Shown here: positions 35,108-43,398 of the stretch, one piece after another | How positions within the stretch are numbered: the first letter of the stretch is position 1 | Layout of the letters: each line of letters starts with the position of its first letter | Source: JACVRW01 sp963819115 | GTDB taxonomy: Bacteria; Actinomycetota; Thermoleophilia; Solirubrobacterales; Thermoleophilaceae | DNA length: 64,000 nt | Assembly: GCA_963819115.1 (NCBI GenBank) | Contig: CAWFUR010000011.1 | Location: forward strand, 1,674,001-1,738,000 | Direction: 5' to 3' | Position numbers and translations under genes: made by a program | Notes under the pieces: generated by a model | Told to the model about the DNA's origin: nothing | Database searches by the model: none | What the model saw: the letters and a program-made list of their open reading frames with translations, nothing else

Positions 35108-35736
35108 TGGAGGACGCCGTGACGGAGCGCGTTGCGCTGCCGGGCGGCGAGGTGGAGCTCACGCGCCCGCGAGACCCCGACGCGCTGATCTCCGAGGAGG
35201 CCTTCGAGCACGAGGAGCTCCTGCCCTACTGGGCCGAGCTGTGGGCGAGCGGAGTGGCGCTGGCCCACGACCTGTCGATGCGGGCCCTGCGCGGCGCCCG
35301 CACGCTCGAGCTGGGCTGCGGCCTGGCCCTGCCCAGCATCGCCGCCGCCCGGGCCGGGGGGCGGGTGCTGGCCACGGACTGGGCCCCGGACGCCATCGCC
35401 GCCGCGAGTGCCAATGCCCTCGCGAACGACGTGGAGATCGAGACCCTGGTGTGCGACTGGTCCGCCCCGGAGCCGCTGCTCGAGCGCGCGCCGTTCGACC
35501 TGTTGCTCGCCTCCGACGTGCTCTACGAGCGGCGCAACGTTCGCCACCTGCTGGACCTGCTTCCCCGGCTCGTCACGCCGCGCGGGCTGATCCTGATCGC
35601 CGACCCGGGCCGTCCCGCGGCCGAGGAGTTCGTGGACGGTGCGCGCGCCGTGTTCGACCTCAGCACCATCGTGAGCCCGCGCAGCGCGCGGGTGATGATT
35701 CACCGGCTGAGGGGCAGGGCCGCGAGCGCGGTGTAG
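35107..35736 (+). CDS. Class I AdoMet methyltransferase (METTL/NNMT-like)
   Basis: 209 residues. LLPYWAELWASGVALAH precedes the AdoMet loop TLELGCGLALPSIAAARAGG, an acidic strand end (VLATDW) and LASDVLYERRN. This pattern matches lysine methyltransferases of the METTL23/ETFB-KMT type (Methyltransf_16) and nicotinamide N-methyltransferase-like proteins. Target unknown. The GTG at 35107 overlaps the pepF stop. The 3' end overlaps the convergent dipeptidase gene by 37 nt. Confidence 0.8.
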   Translation: MEDAVTERVALPGGEVELTRPRDPDALISEEAFEHEELLPYWAELWASGVALAHDLSMRALRGARTLELGCGLALPSIAAARAGGRVLATDWAPDAIAAASANALANDVEIETLVCDWSAPEPLLERAPFDLLLASDVLYERRNVRHLLDLLPRLVTPRGLILIADPGRPAAEEFVDGARAVFDLSTIVSPRSARVMIHRLRGRAASAV

Positions 35737-37019
35737 ATCTCCCGCGCGGCCCGCTCCCCCAGGCGCAGGCTCTCCAGGCGGAAGCTCTCGTTGGGCGCGT
35801 GGAAGGCGTCGTCGTCCAGGGCGAAGCCGCTCAGCACCGTCGGGATCCCCCGCTCGGCCAGCTCGGCCAGCACCGGAAGGGTGCCGCCCAGGCGAACGAA
35901 GGCCACCTCGTTCCCGGAGGCTCGCTGGATCGCCTCGGCGGCGAGTCTCAGAGCCGGATGACCCGGGTCGAACAGCGCGGGATCGGCCAGCGACATCTCC
36001 ACCGCCACCTCGGCGCCCGGAGGGGTGGCGGAGCGGAGCATCCACTCCAGCGCCACCGCAACCTCGGCCGCCGACTGGCCCGGGGCCAGGCGCAGGCTCA
36101 GGTGGGCTCGTGCCACCGAGGGAACGATCGTACGCGGCTCCCCCACCCAGATCCCGTTCACGTCGAGCGAGGTCTCGGAACCCGTGCGCTCGTAGAACTC
36201 CTCCGCCGCGCGCGGGTCCATCGGGCGCCCGCCGACCCAGGAGATCACGTCCTCGCCGGAGGGGAGCTTCGTCCACGAGTGGCGCTCGGCGTCCGACGGC
36301 GGCGCGATCCCCGCGCGCAGCTCGCGCCGTAGCTTCCCGTCGCTTCCCGGCAGCACCTCGCGCAACATGCCCGAGAGCACGTGCGCGGCGTTCATCACGG
36401 CGCCCCCGTAGACGCCCGAGTGCAGGTCACGCTCTCCCGTGCGCACCTCCACCGACGTGGAGATCAGCCCGCGCGCGGCGGTGGCGATGGCCGGGGTGTT
36501 CTCGTCCACCATCATCGAGTCGAACACCACCGCGCAGTCGGCATCCCCGCGGTCCTCGCGAATCCATCGCATGGCCGAGCGGGAGCCCACCTCCTCCTCG
36601 CCCTCCACCAGGAAGCGCACGTTCACGGGGAGCGCATCGTCGCGGGCCAGCTCGCAGGCCACGTGCAGCATCGGCAGGAAGTTGCCCTTGTCGTCGGCCG
36701 CGCCGCGCGCGTAGAGGCGGCCGTCGCGCTCCTCGGGCTCGAAGGGCAGACTGTCCCACTGGTCGAGTGGCCCGGGGTGCTGAACGTCGTGGTGGCCGTA
36801 GACCAGGACGGTGGGCGCGTCCGGCTGGGCCGAGCGCAGCTCGCCCACCACCATCGGATGCCCGCCGTCGAGCCGCACCAGCTCGGCGTGCCCGCCGGCG
36901 TCGGCGATGCGCTCCCTCACCCAGTCGGCGGCACGCTCCAGCGCGTGCTCGTCGCCGCCGCCGGTGGACACCGACGGGATGCGCAGGAAGTCGATCAGCT
37001 CGTCGAGTAGCTCAGGCAC
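35700..37019 (-). CDS. M20 family dipeptidase
   Basis: This cytoplasmic dizinc dipeptidase or carboxypeptidase has about 439 residues. Metal and catalytic motifs are in place: VYGHHDVQ (first His), YARGAADDKGNF (bridging Asp), EGEEEVGS (general-base Glu and ligand), FDSMMVDEN, and a C-terminal His in DDAFHAPNE. The lid domain carries ARGLISTSVEVRTGERDLHSG. I chose the GTG at 37019 because VPELLDELIDFLRIPSVS is the normal M20 N-terminus. The open frame to 37133 adds only Arg/Pro-rich shadow. It diverges from the MFS gene by 44 nt. Confidence 0.9.
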   Translation of the reverse strand: MPELLDELIDFLRIPSVSTGGGDEHALERAADWVRERIADAGGHAELVRLDGGHPMVVGELRSAQPDAPTVLVYGHHDVQHPGPLDQWDSLPFEPEERDGRLYARGAADDKGNFLPMLHVACELARDDALPVNVRFLVEGEEEVGSRSAMRWIREDRGDADCAVVFDSMMVDENTPAIATAARGLISTSVEVRTGERDLHSGVYGGAVMNAAHVLSGMLREVLPGSDGKLRRELRAGIAPPSDAERHSWTKLPSGEDVISWVGGRPMDPRAAEEFYERTGSETSLDVNGIWVGEPRTIVPSVARAHLSLRLAPGQSAAEVAVALEWMLRSATPPGAEVAVEMSLADPALFDPGHPALRLAAEAIQRASGNEVAFVRLGGTLPVLAELAERGIPTVLSGFALDDDAFHAPNESFRLESLRLGERAAREIYTALAALPLSR

Positions 37020-37063
37020 GGGGCGGGATTCTGTCGCAGGGCGAGCGCCTAGGCTTATCCGCC

Positions 37064-38209
37064 ATGCGCCGTCTGTTCCCTCTGGTGGCGGCCGTCGTCC
37101 TGGTGGACACCATGTTCTACGCGGCCGTGGCACCGCTCCTGCCGCACTACACGGACGATCTCGGCCTTTCCAAGTCCGCCGCCGGAGTGCTTGCCGGCGC
37201 CTACCCGGCGGGCACCCTGGTGGCCTCGATCCCGGCGGGATGGGCGGCCGCGCGAGTCGGCGTGAAGCCCACGCTGCTCGCCGGCCTGACGCTGATGGGG
37301 ATCACTAGCGTGGTCTTCGGTTTCGCTCACAACGTCGTCCTGCTGGACGCCGCCCGGTTCGCGCAGGGCGTGGGCGGCGCGTGCTCGTGGGCCGGCGGCC
37401 TGGCCTGGCTCGTTTGCGCCACGCCCTCCGATCGGCGCGGCACGGTGATCGGCTCGGCGCTCGGGGCGGCCATCGTGGGCGTCCTCCTCGGCCCGGTGCT
37501 GGGCGGCGCGGCCACCGTGGTGGGCCCGGAGCCCGTTTTCAGCGCCGTGGCGGTGGTGGCGGTCATCCTCGGCATCTGGGCGTGGGGAGTCCCCGCCGCC
37601 GCACCCGAGCCCGGGGCCACCCTCCGAACGCTCGCGTTCGCGCTGCGCCAGACCCCGGTGCTGATCGGGTTCTGGCTGTTCTCGCTCCCGGCCCTGTTCG
37701 CCGGGAGCCTCGAGGTGCTGGTCCCGCTGCGCATGGACGACCTGGGCGCCTCGGGCGTGGTGATCGGGGCGGTGTTCCTCGTCGCGGCGGCGATCGAGGG
37801 GGTGCTGAGCCCGTGGAGCGGGCGCCTGTCCGACCGTCACGGGCGGCTCGCGCCGATCCGCGTCGGGCTGGCGGGGGCCGTGGTGATGGCGGTGCTGCTG
37901 CCGCTTCCCGGCACGGTGGTGCTGATGGCGGCCGCGCTGGTGGCGGCAATCGCCGCCCTGGGCGCGTTCTGGGCACCGGGCATGGCCCTCCTCTCCGACG
38001 CCTCGGAGGACGCCGGGCTCGACCAGGCGCTGGCCTTCGGTGTGGCCAACCTGGCGTGGGCGCTGGGACACATGATGGGAAGCGGTGGTGGAGCGGCTCT
38101 GGCCGATGCCACGGCGGACTCGGTCGTCTACGGCCTGCTGGGCCTGACCTGCGCCGTCACGCTGGTGGCCGTGGCACGGCTGCCGCGAGCCTGGGCGCCC
38201 GCTCGCTGA
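37064..38209 (+). CDS. Major facilitator superfamily transporter
   Basis: 381 residues, about 12 membrane helices, with the MFS motif A-like loop between helices 2 and 3 (AGWAAARVGVKPTLLAG) and a second after helix 8 (SGRLSDRHGRLAPIR). Probably a drug:H+ antiporter-type exporter; substrate unknown. The ATG at 37064 follows a TAGGCT hexamer by about 8 nt, so a very short or absent leader is possible. It ends 14 nt before the tandem repeat array. Confidence 0.85.
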   Translation: MRRLFPLVAAVVLVDTMFYAAVAPLLPHYTDDLGLSKSAAGVLAGAYPAGTLVASIPAGWAAARVGVKPTLLAGLTLMGITSVVFGFAHNVVLLDAARFAQGVGGACSWAGGLAWLVCATPSDRRGTVIGSALGAAIVGVLLGPVLGGAATVVGPEPVFSAVAVVAVILGIWAWGVPAAAPEPGATLRTLAFALRQTPVLIGFWLFSLPALFAGSLEVLVPLRMDDLGASGVVIGAVFLVAAAIEGVLSPWSGRLSDRHGRLAPIRVGLAGAVVMAVLLPLPGTVVLMAAALVAAIAALGAFWAPGMALLSDASEDAGLDQALAFGVANLAWALGHMMGSGGGAALADATADSVVYGLLGLTCAVTLVAVARLPRAWAPAR

Positions 38210-38223
38210 GCCCTCCGGTTCCC

Positions 38224-38468
38224 CAGGGAGGAGCGCAGCCCGAGCGTCGGTCGGGCGAGCACCGCACCATGCCAGGGAGGAGCGCAGCCCGAGCGTCGGT
38301 CGGGCGAGCACCGCACCATGCCAGGGAGGAGCGCAGCCCGAGCGTCGGTCGGGCGAGCACCGCACCATGCCAGGGAGGAGCGCAGCCCGAGCGTCGGTCG
38401 GGCGAGCACCGCACCATGCCAGGGAGGAGCGCAGCCCGAGCGTCGGTCGGGCGAGCACCGCACCATGC
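38224..38468. repeat. Five perfect tandem copies of a 49-bp REP-like unit
   Basis: The unit starts at 38224, 38273, 38322, 38371 and 38420 and ends at 38468. By eye all five copies are identical. Each contains GCCCGAGCGTCGGTCGGGC, an imperfect palindrome, between GGAGGAGCGCA and GAGCACCGCACCATGC. The unit is a variant of the dispersed element at 5, 25, 33 and 50 kb. It fills the gap between convergent MFS and Rpf-like genes. No spacers separate the copies. The 49-nt length is not a multiple of three, and the open frames across it on both strands are artefacts. Confidence 0.95.
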
Positions 38469-38469
38469 C

Positions 38470-39093
38470 TTACTTCGCGCAGGTGGGCCAGGAATCGGTG
38501 CCGCTGCGGCGATACAGCTTCAGGGCGAGGCGGTCCTGGGTGGACTCCGCGGCGTCGGCGGGATCACCGGTTCCGCCCAGCGCACGCCAGGTGGCGCGCG
38601 TGAACTGGAACTTGCCGCGGTAGCGCCCGTCGGGTGAGACAACGGTGGGGTCGCCGCCCGACTCGCACTTCGCGATCCGGCGCAGCACCCGGGGAAGGCG
38701 AACGCTCGACCCCCCGTGGTGGGTGAGGCCACCGGCCTCGGCGCCGCCGCCTCCGCTCGGGTTCTCCACCGACGCGGCGCTGAACGCCTTCAGGCCCAGC
38801 GCCTTGCGCGTCCGCGGTCCCACCACGCCGTCGGCGGTGAGCCGATGCCGGCGCTGGAAGCGCTTGACGGCGCGCAGGGTGATTCGCCCGAAGTCACCAT
38901 CGACCGGGGAGATGTGCAGCGAGCGCTGAAGCTTCTTCACGGCCGGTCCGCGGTCGCCCTTCTTCAGCGCGACCGAGCTGGAGCTCGAGGCGGCGGACGT
39001 GTCCGCGAGCGCGGCACCGGTGGCGCACAGGAGCGCCATCAGGATCAGGGTACCCGCGCACAGGGGGCGGCAGGCGCCGATTCTCACTCGCAA
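38470..39093 (-). CDS. Secreted Rpf-like lytic transglycosylase with peptidoglycan-binding domain
   Basis: 207 residues. Signal peptide (about 1-30), a PG_binding_1 domain (about 43-101, LKKGDRGPAVKKLQRSL ... GVVGPRTRKALG), a Ser/Gly linker, then a C-terminal resuscitation-promoting-factor/transglycosylase-like domain (about 137-207). That domain contains IAKCESGGDPTVVSPDGRYRG (catalytic Glu about E144), KFQFTRATW and the terminal WPTCA with a likely disulfide partner. It should cleave glycan strands in the wall to allow growth or exit from dormancy. A c-di-AMP riboswitch sits in its leader, a known arrangement for actinobacterial rpf-type genes. Confidence 0.88.
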   Translation of the reverse strand: MRVRIGACRPLCAGTLILMALLCATGAALADTSAASSSSSVALKKGDRGPAVKKLQRSLHISPVDGDFGRITLRAVKRFQRRHRLTADGVVGPRTRKALGLKAFSAASVENPSGGGGAEAGGLTHHGGSSVRLPRVLRRIAKCESGGDPTVVSPDGRYRGKFQFTRATWRALGGTGDPADAAESTQDRLALKLYRRSGTDSWPTCAK

Positions 39094-39114
39094 GATCTGA
39101 CTTCCCTTCCTTTC

Positions 39115-39235
39115 CCGCGCCTACGGGGTGAGCTGACGGGCTCGCGCTGGAAAGTGCGCTACACCGCGGATCCGCGGCGATTCGCCCCTGCGGCCTGACG
39201 GCCGCGTTGGGTCCCCCGTTCCCGGCCGCATGGCG
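39115..39235 (-). ncRNA. c-di-AMP (ydaO/yuaA) riboswitch
   Basis: The minus-strand leader of the Rpf-like gene contains the class hallmarks in order: CGGCCGGGAACGGGGGACCC, then CAGGGGCGAATC, then GAGCCCGTCAGCTCACCCCG followed by TAGGCG about 20-50 nt before the coding start. These match the conserved GGGGACCCA, GGGGUGAAUC and ACCCGUCAGCUAACC segments of ydaO motifs. In known cases the ligand c-di-AMP switches gene expression off. The boundaries are approximate. Confidence 0.85.
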
Positions 39236-39313
39236 ACCGAGACTCGGCAATTTCGACAGACGAAGGGGGATACTCAAGCAGATCGGGCGGAGGTTTGGCC
39301 TCCCGCCTTCGGG

Positions 39314-40141
39314 CTAGGAAGCTTCGGTGGGGCCGTCGAGGAGGTCGTCCACGACAGTGACGATGTCCACCGGCGGCGCTTCCGAAGCGGCTTTCGGGGG
39401 TTCCCGCTCCGCGGTTTTCTCCGCCTCGGGGGGCGGCTCCGCCTCGGCGGGGACGACGGACCCCGCCGTCGTCTGCGAAGCCTCCGGCTCGGCGAGCTCC
39501 ACCTGCGCGTATTCGTCCTCCAGCGGCGGCTCGGGCTCGGGCTCGGGGACTCCCGGGATGGTCACGGGCTCCGTGAGCCCGGCGGCGTAGGCGTACTCCT
39601 CCGCGTCCGGGGGCGCGACGTAGCCGTCGAGCGCCGTCTCCACCGCGTCTGCCACGCTGGCCGGCCCGGTGACGGCGGTGACGATCACATCCCCCTCGGG
39701 GGCCAGGTCGATCGGGTCTCCCACGGACGGCGGCATCGCCGACACCTGCGGCTCCCCCTCCTCCACCGGGAGCACGACCGGTTCCATCTCCGCGGTGGGG
39801 TACTCGACCGGCGCGATGGCGTGCGGCGGGGGCGGGAGCGGCTTGAGCCGGGGTCGCACCTCGGGCGTGGGCGGCTCGGGCCCCGCCGCCGGAGGAAGCG
39901 GCTCCTGTACGGGAGCGGGCGGATCCGGGGCGGGCGGCGGTGGCTCCGGGACGGCGATCCGCTCGGGCGCCGCGGGCGCGGACGCGGGTACGACCGGCGC
40001 GGGGTCCTCCACCACCTCTGCGTCGACCACCAATGTGCCGGGAGGGAGCGCGGGGAGCGACCGCTCCGCGCGACGGCGCGCCCACGCCCCGGCCACCCCG
40101 GCCGCGGCGAGCAGCATCAATAGACGCCTGAGCGCGGTCAC
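39314..40141 (-). CDS. Hypothetical membrane-anchored Pro/Glu-rich protein
   Basis: 275 residues beginning MTALRRLLMLLAAAGVAG, one N-terminal membrane anchor followed by RRRAERS. The rest is Pro/Glu/Ala/Val-rich with repeated PEPEPP-like runs and a short ordered stretch (GDVIVTAVTGPASVADAVETAL, about 150-171) loosely recalling a heterodimerisation or BON-like segment. No family recognised. Competing plus-strand frames are Gly/Arg-rich shadow. GTG start, 39 nt from the divergent SDR gene. A real gene is likely but not certain. Confidence 0.55.
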   Translation of the reverse strand: MTALRRLLMLLAAAGVAGAWARRRAERSLPALPPGTLVVDAEVVEDPAPVVPASAPAAPERIAVPEPPPPAPDPPAPVQEPLPPAAGPEPPTPEVRPRLKPLPPPPHAIAPVEYPTAEMEPVVLPVEEGEPQVSAMPPSVGDPIDLAPEGDVIVTAVTGPASVADAVETALDGYVAPPDAEEYAYAAGLTEPVTIPGVPEPEPEPPLEDEYAQVELAEPEASQTTAGSVVPAEAEPPPEAEKTAEREPPKAASEAPPVDIVTVVDDLLDGPTEAS

Positions 40142-40180
40142 GAGAGGAACATAAGCCCGGCGCCGGATAGCCTGGCCGCC

Positions 40181-40930
40181 ATGAACCTCGGTCTGGATGG
40201 GAAGGTCGCGCTCGTCACGGGAGCATCGGCCGGCATCGGCCGCGGCATCGCCGCTGCGCTGGCCGCCGAGGGCGCCGGCGTGGCGATCAGCTCACGCTCG
40301 CGCGAGCGGATAGAGGCGGCGGCCGCGGAGATCGGGGCTCGGGCTTACGTGTTCGACTCCACCGACCTCGAGGCCGCACCCGGCCTGCTCGCGAGCGTTG
40401 AGGCGGACCTGGGCCCGATCGACGTTCTGGTCACGAACACCGGGGGGCCGCCGATGGTGCCCTCGGGCCTGGACACGACGCGCGACCAGTGGGAGGTGGC
40501 CTACCGCGAGCTGGTGCTCTCCCCCATGGCGCTGATCCAGCCCGCGATTCGCGCGATGAGCGAGCGCGGCTTCGGGCGGGTGCTGAACATCTCGTCGAGC
40601 GCCGTTCACGAGCCGATCCCGGGGCTCCTCCTCTCGACAGCACATCGCAACGCCCTGCTGGCCACGTTCAAGCAGCTCTCGCGCGAGGTCGCGGGGCAGG
40701 GCGTAACCCTGAACACGATCCTCCCCGGCCGCATCGCCACAGACCGACTGACCAAGATGTACGGGTCAATGGAAGCGGCGCAGGACGTGGCCGCCGGGCA
40801 GGTGCCGGCCGGCCGGCTGGGAACGGTGGAGGAGATCGCCGCGGCCGCGGCGTTCCTCTGCTCCGCGCCCGCGAGCTACGTGACCGGCGTCGCGCTGCGC
40901 GTGGACGGCGGGCTCACGCAGAGCGTCTAG
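40181..40930 (+). CDS. SDR-family oxidoreductase, atypical (3-oxoacyl-ACP reductase-like)
   Basis: 249 residues with the NAD(P)-binding loop TGASAGIG (13-20), a central TNTGG in place of NNAG, and NISSS (137-140). Where classical SDRs have YxxxK this protein reads LSTAHRNALLATFK, so neither the catalytic Tyr nor its spaced Lys is present. A FabG-like subgroup with LSNxLR in this place is known, and this protein appears to belong to it. Reaction unknown. The C-terminus VTGVALRVDGGLTQSV is normal for FabG-like enzymes. It converges on lon. Confidence 0.85.
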   Translation: MNLGLDGKVALVTGASAGIGRGIAAALAAEGAGVAISSRSRERIEAAAAEIGARAYVFDSTDLEAAPGLLASVEADLGPIDVLVTNTGGPPMVPSGLDTTRDQWEVAYRELVLSPMALIQPAIRAMSERGFGRVLNISSSAVHEPIPGLLLSTAHRNALLATFKQLSREVAGQGVTLNTILPGRIATDRLTKMYGSMEAAQDVAAGQVPAGRLGTVEEIAAAAAFLCSAPASYVTGVALRVDGGLTQSV

Positions 40931-40964
40931 CTCCGCGCGGCCCGCCAATCCAGGCAGTACCTCT

Positions 40965-43274
40965 CTAGGTGGCGCTGATCGGTCCGGTGGTGCTGTGCTC
41001 GGGCTCGAGTGCCAGCTCGAGCACCTCGTTCACGGTCATCACCGGGTGGAAGGTGAGCTGCTCGCGCACCTCCTCGGGCACGTCGTCGAGATCCCCCCGG
41101 TTGCGCTCCGGGATGATCACGTCCGTCAGGCCCGCGGCGTGTGCGGCCAGCACCTTCTGCTTCAGCCCGCCGATCGGCAGCACGCGACCCTGGAGGGTCA
41201 CCTCGCCGGTCATCCCGACGGTGTGCCGGACCGGGCGCCCACTCAGGAGCGACGCCAGCGCGGTGGTCATGGTCACCCCTGCGCTCGGACCGTCCTTCGG
41301 GATCGCTCCCGCCGGCACGTGCACGTGGAACTCACGCTCCTCGAACGAGTGCTCGTCCAGGTCCAGCTCGTCGCTGTGGCCGCGGACGTAGGAGAGGGCG
41401 ATCCGCGCCGACTCCTTCATCACGTCGCCCAGCTGGCCGGTCAGGACAAAGCCCTCCTTGCCCTTCATCGAGGTGGCCTCGATGAACAGCACGTCCCCGC
41501 CCGCACCCGTGACGGAGAGGCCGGTGGCCACTCCGGGGATGGCGGTGCGCTCGGCCGCCTCCTGGAAGAACTTCTGTCGTCCGAGGGCGTCGCGGACCTG
41601 GTCGAGGTCCACCGTGACCGGTGCCTCCACCTGGGCCGACGCCACCTTCGTGGCCGTCTTCCGGAGCAGCGTGCCCAGCTCCCGCTCGAGTCCGCGCACA
41701 CCCGCCTCGCGGGTGTACTCGGTCACGATCGACCGCAGCACGTCGTCCGAGATCTCCACCTCGTCCTCGCGGAGCCCGTTGCGCTCGCGCTGGCGAGGCC
41801 ACAGGTATCCGTTGGCGATCGCCACCTTCTCCTCGGTGGTGTAGCCGTCGAAGCGCACGACCTCCATGCGGTCGAGCAGCGGTGCTGGGATCGTCTCGGC
41901 CACGTTGGCCGTGGCGATGAACACGACCTCGGAGAGGTCGAGCTCGACGTCCAGGTAGTGATCGCGGAACGAGTGGTTCTGCGCGGGGTCGAGGACCTCG
42001 AGCAGGGCCGAGCTGGGGTCGCCGCGCCAATCCGCGCCGACCTTGTCGACCTCGTCCAGCATGATCACCGGGTTCATCGTCCCCGCATCACGCAGGGCAC
42101 GGACGAGCCGCCCCGGCAGAGCACCTATGTAGGTGCGCCGGTGGCCCCGGATCTCGGCCTCGTCGCGCACGCCGCCCAGCGACATGCGCACGAACTCGCG
42201 ACCGGTGGCCCTGGCGATCGACTCGCCGATGGACGTCTTTCCGGTTCCGGGCGGGCCGATCAGCGTCAGGATCGCGCCCGAACGCCTGTCCTCGGCGATG
42301 CCGCGCTCCTGGCGCAGCTTGCGCACGGCGATGTACTCGACGATGCGGTCCTTCACATCCTCGAGGCCCGCGTGGTCGGAGTCGAGTACCTCACGCGCGT
42401 GCACGGGGTCGAGGCGCTCGTCGGAGCGCTCGGACCACGGCACGGACGCGAGCCAGTCGAGATAGGTCCGGATCATCGAGGCCTCACCCGAGGACTCGCC
42501 CATGCGCTCGAGCCGCCCGAGCTCGCGCTCGGCCTGCTCACGCACGTCGTCCGGCATGCCGGACTCCTCGATCTTGGTGCGGTACTCGTCGGCGAAGGAC
42601 GCGTCGTCCTCGCCCAGCTCCTTGCGGATGGACTCCATCTGCTTGCGCAGGAAGTACTCCCGCTGCTGCTTCTCGGCGCCGGACTGCACGTCGTCGCGGA
42701 TGCGCGTGCGCACCTGCATCTCGGCCAGCCGCTCGCGCTGCATGGCGAGCGCCTTCTCCAGCCGGTCGGTCACGTCCAGCGTCTCGAGGATCTCGACCTT
42801 CTGCTCGTAGCTCAGGTCGGGGGCGTATCCGGAGGTGTCGGCGAGGGCTCCGGGCTCGGTGATGGAACGGACCCAGCCGGCGATCCGGCCGTCGTCTCCG
42901 CGGAGCTCGAGCAGCTCCTCCACCACGGCGCGGTACTCACGCTCGAGCTGGCGGGTGCGCCCGTCCACGGGCTGATCGTCCGGATGTGGGGTCACCTCCA
43001 CGCGCAGGTTGCCGCCGGCGTCCGTGGACGCGGAGCCGATCTGGGCGCGGTGAACACCGTTCAGAACCGCGGCCCTGGCCCCACCGGGGAGCTTGATCCG
43101 CTCGCCCACCTCGGCAACGGTGCCCACGTCGGCGAAGTCCTCGCCCTTGCGGGGCACGAGCACGACGTTGTCCTCGTCACCGACGTCCACGGCCAGGGTG
43201 ACCGACATGTTTGGGAGGACGACTGATTCGTCCACCGGGATGAGCAAGAGTGTCTGCATCAGTTTCGTCTCCAT
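40965..43274 (-). CDS. lon: ATP-dependent protease Lon
   Basis: Lon is a cytoplasmic AAA+ serine protease that degrades damaged and regulatory proteins. The 769 residues comprise the Lon N-domain (1-200), helical region, Walker A GPPGTGKT (340-347), IMLDEVDKVG (Walker B), and the protease domain with KDGPSAGVTM (catalytic Ser about S664) and GGLKQKVLAA (catalytic Lys about K707). All active-site residues are intact. ATG start, 7 nt downstream of a perfect palindrome, suggesting control by a dedicated regulator. Confidence 0.97.
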   Translation of the reverse strand: METKLMQTLLLIPVDESVVLPNMSVTLAVDVGDEDNVVLVPRKGEDFADVGTVAEVGERIKLPGGARAAVLNGVHRAQIGSASTDAGGNLRVEVTPHPDDQPVDGRTRQLEREYRAVVEELLELRGDDGRIAGWVRSITEPGALADTSGYAPDLSYEQKVEILETLDVTDRLEKALAMQRERLAEMQVRTRIRDDVQSGAEKQQREYFLRKQMESIRKELGEDDASFADEYRTKIEESGMPDDVREQAERELGRLERMGESSGEASMIRTYLDWLASVPWSERSDERLDPVHAREVLDSDHAGLEDVKDRIVEYIAVRKLRQERGIAEDRRSGAILTLIGPPGTGKTSIGESIARATGREFVRMSLGGVRDEAEIRGHRRTYIGALPGRLVRALRDAGTMNPVIMLDEVDKVGADWRGDPSSALLEVLDPAQNHSFRDHYLDVELDLSEVVFIATANVAETIPAPLLDRMEVVRFDGYTTEEKVAIANGYLWPRQRERNGLREDEVEISDDVLRSIVTEYTREAGVRGLERELGTLLRKTATKVASAQVEAPVTVDLDQVRDALGRQKFFQEAAERTAIPGVATGLSVTGAGGDVLFIEATSMKGKEGFVLTGQLGDVMKESARIALSYVRGHSDELDLDEHSFEEREFHVHVPAGAIPKDGPSAGVTMTTALASLLSGRPVRHTVGMTGEVTLQGRVLPIGGLKQKVLAAHAAGLTDVIIPERNRGDLDDVPEEVREQLTFHPVMTVNEVLELALEPEHSTTGPISAT

Positions 43275-43281
43275 GAGAGGT

Positions 43282-43298
43282 ACTTACGTTGCGTAAGT
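43282..43298. promoter_or_regulatory. Perfect palindrome upstream of lon (putative operator)
   Basis: ACTTACG-TTG-CGTAAGT, two perfect 7-bp arms around 3 nt, 8 nt before the lon ATG. It differs from the HAIR motif (CTTGAGT-N7-ACTCAAG) used by HspR for lon and other heat-shock genes, so the regulator is unknown. The position would block transcription start or early elongation. Confidence 0.6.
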
Positions 43299-43398
43299 GT
43301 AGCGGCGAGGGTGGCGGCCGAAGACGGCCCTGGCGCCCCCGCGCTGCCGGTCGGCGCCCGCCGGACCTCCACGCCGCCGCGCCTGCGATATTGCCCGC

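Noticed and set aside
38224..38468. CRISPR array
   Set aside because: The five 49-bp units abut with no unique spacers and there are no cas genes; it is a simple tandem array of a REP-like element.
37055..38637. Repeat-rich proteins reading through the tandem array on both strands
   Set aside because: The 49-nt unit cycles through all three frames, producing stop-free translations on both strands. The frames also run antisense or out of frame to the MFS and Rpf-like genes.
39230..40154. Gly-rich plus-strand proteins opposite the Pro/Glu-rich gene
   Set aside because: Composition mirrors antisense of Pro/Ala codons. The minus-strand frame has a plausible membrane anchor and start.
40995..43226. 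743-residue plus-strand open frame opposite lon
   Set aside because: Antisense shadow; the minus strand encodes an intact Lon protease.
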